A DNA stretch of 12,626 bases from positions 1-12,626 of the forward strand of contig UQOB01000036.1 in assembly GCA_900542595.1 (NCBI GenBank). The letters are read 5' to 3'. The DNA comes from an uncultured Mollicutes bacterium (GTDB lineage: Bacteria; Bacillota_I; Bacilli_A; RFN20; CAG-826). This document shows positions 12,128-12,626 of this stretch, one piece after another; within the stretch, counting starts at the first letter, position 1, and each line of letters opens with the position of its first letter. The translations under genes were made by a program, and so were the position numbers. Under the pieces are notes generated by a model that was given only the letters and a program-made list of their open reading frames with translations, was not told the DNA's origin and did no database searches.

Positions 12128-12626
12128 CTATTTCTTTAAGGTTAAGCCGTCTTTAAAAGCGTGCCCAACCACGTCATGCACTAAGCGGTAAACATGGTTC
12201 ATTGAATCGTAAGAAACTAAGTGGAACTTATCAAAGTCGATCTTGCCGTCGGTTAAGATAGCTTCATCGATGGAAACGTTGATAATCTTCGCGACTAAGA
12301 TACCAGTCTCGGTATTCCAACTATCGACTTCGCATTCCAAGGTTAAAGGAAGTTCTTTAAATAGCGGGGCGTTTACTTTCTCACTCTTCGTCGGATGGAA
12401 ATTCACGACCGCGATTTTATCGACGTCGTTACCACTGACGAGGCCTAAGTAATCGCATTCTTTAATCACTTCTTTCACGGCGGGGCTGATGGTTAAAGCT
12501 TTAGTCTTTTCAAAGTTCTTAACCGTCTTATGGTCAGTTGAAAGAGAGACCATAATCTTATCGGAATCATAGATACCGCCCCAAGCGGCATTCATGAGGT
12601 CAGCTTTCCCCTCTTCGCTATAGGTG
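12128..12626 (-). CDS. Flavin-reductase-like (FMN-binding split-barrel) protein, N-terminus beyond the window
   Basis: The frame is open from the window edge; codons before the internal methionine at 12595 continue as TYSEEGKADL, so that methionine is not the start. The block GKADLMNAAWGGIYDSDKIMVSLS matches the flavin reductase-like pattern (typically GKxNxMTxAWxG followed by a beta strand). It is followed by HKTVKNFEKT, SGNDVDKIA and a C-terminal stretch with NHVYRLVHDVVGHAF. About 165 residues are visible. Family members bind FMN and reduce flavins or act as NAD(P)H oxidoreductases in the cytoplasm; the exact substrate is not evident. Downstream, before the tRNA promoter, no terminator hairpin with a U-run was found. 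Confidence 0.82.
   Translation of the reverse strand, partial: TYSEEGKADLMNAAWGGIYDSDKIMVSLSTDHKTVKNFEKTKALTISPAVKEVIKECDYLGLVSGNDVDKIAVVNFHPTKSEKVNAPLFKELPLTLECEVDSWNTETGILVAKIINVSIDEAILTDGKIDFDKFHLVSYDSMNHVYRLVHDVVGHAFKDGLTLKK

Noticed and set aside
1..12626. Mycoplasma-type code with TGA as tryptophan
   Set aside because: TGA ends pyrG, the exported protein and the pilin-like gene at natural positions overlapping the next start codons, and tryptophan codons seen are TGG.

Overview
The window reads as chromosomal DNA from a low-to-moderate-GC bacterium of the broad Bacilli/Mollicutes neighbourhood. The signs are Bacillus-like tRNA-Asn, tRNA-Ala and tRNA-Met sequences, A/G-rich Shine-Dalgarno sites, sigma-A type promoters, very compact gene spacing and no outer-membrane genes. 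TGA is used as a stop (pyrG and two genes of the pilus operon), so this is the standard bacterial code and not the Mycoplasma code. Species-level placement is not possible from the sequence alone; an uncultured gut lineage is an inference. Nearly everything is on the minus strand.

Layout, left to right: a truncated tRNA-Asn (1-54); an acyl carrier protein gene (153-386); then an eight-gene minus-strand operon (5164 down to 499) ending in a strong hairpin terminator. In order of transcription the operon encodes a 119-aa unknown protein, a 351-aa exported cysteine-containing protein, a 132-aa membrane-anchored pilin-like protein, a TadA-type ATPase, TadB- and TadC-type membrane platform proteins, a TadE-like pseudopilin, and a tiny 57-aa Flp-like pilin that is easy to miss. 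Five consecutive junctions overlap. This looks like a stripped-down Tad/type IV pilus-like machine: no secretin, TadZ, CpaB/RcpC or prepilin peptidase is encoded here.

Divergent from that operon is a guanylate-kinase-family gene (5266-5802) with a consensus -10 box placed so that the transcript should start on the ATG. It converges on a short-chain dehydrogenase gene (5799-6671), which also lacks a Shine-Dalgarno and has a -10 box next to its start. Then come a 772-aa membrane-anchored protein with a long Pro/Ala/Glu/Lys-rich cytoplasmic region carrying five copies of a short helical motif (6764-9082), and a pyrG-diacylglycerol-kinase-like pair with an ATGA overlap (11645 down to 9166). CTP and phosphatidic acid are the two substrates of CDP-diacylglycerol synthesis, so this pair may couple nucleotide and phospholipid supply. 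The right end holds a tRNA-Ala/tRNA-Met operon with a near-perfect promoter and a terminator, and the C-terminal part of a flavin-reductase-like protein running off the window.

A recurring architectural pattern is that terminator hairpins sit immediately upstream of the -35 box of the next gene, and predicted 5' leaders are very short. No CRISPR array, insertion sequence, phage gene or replication origin was seen. No stretch longer than about 230 bases lacks a gene.
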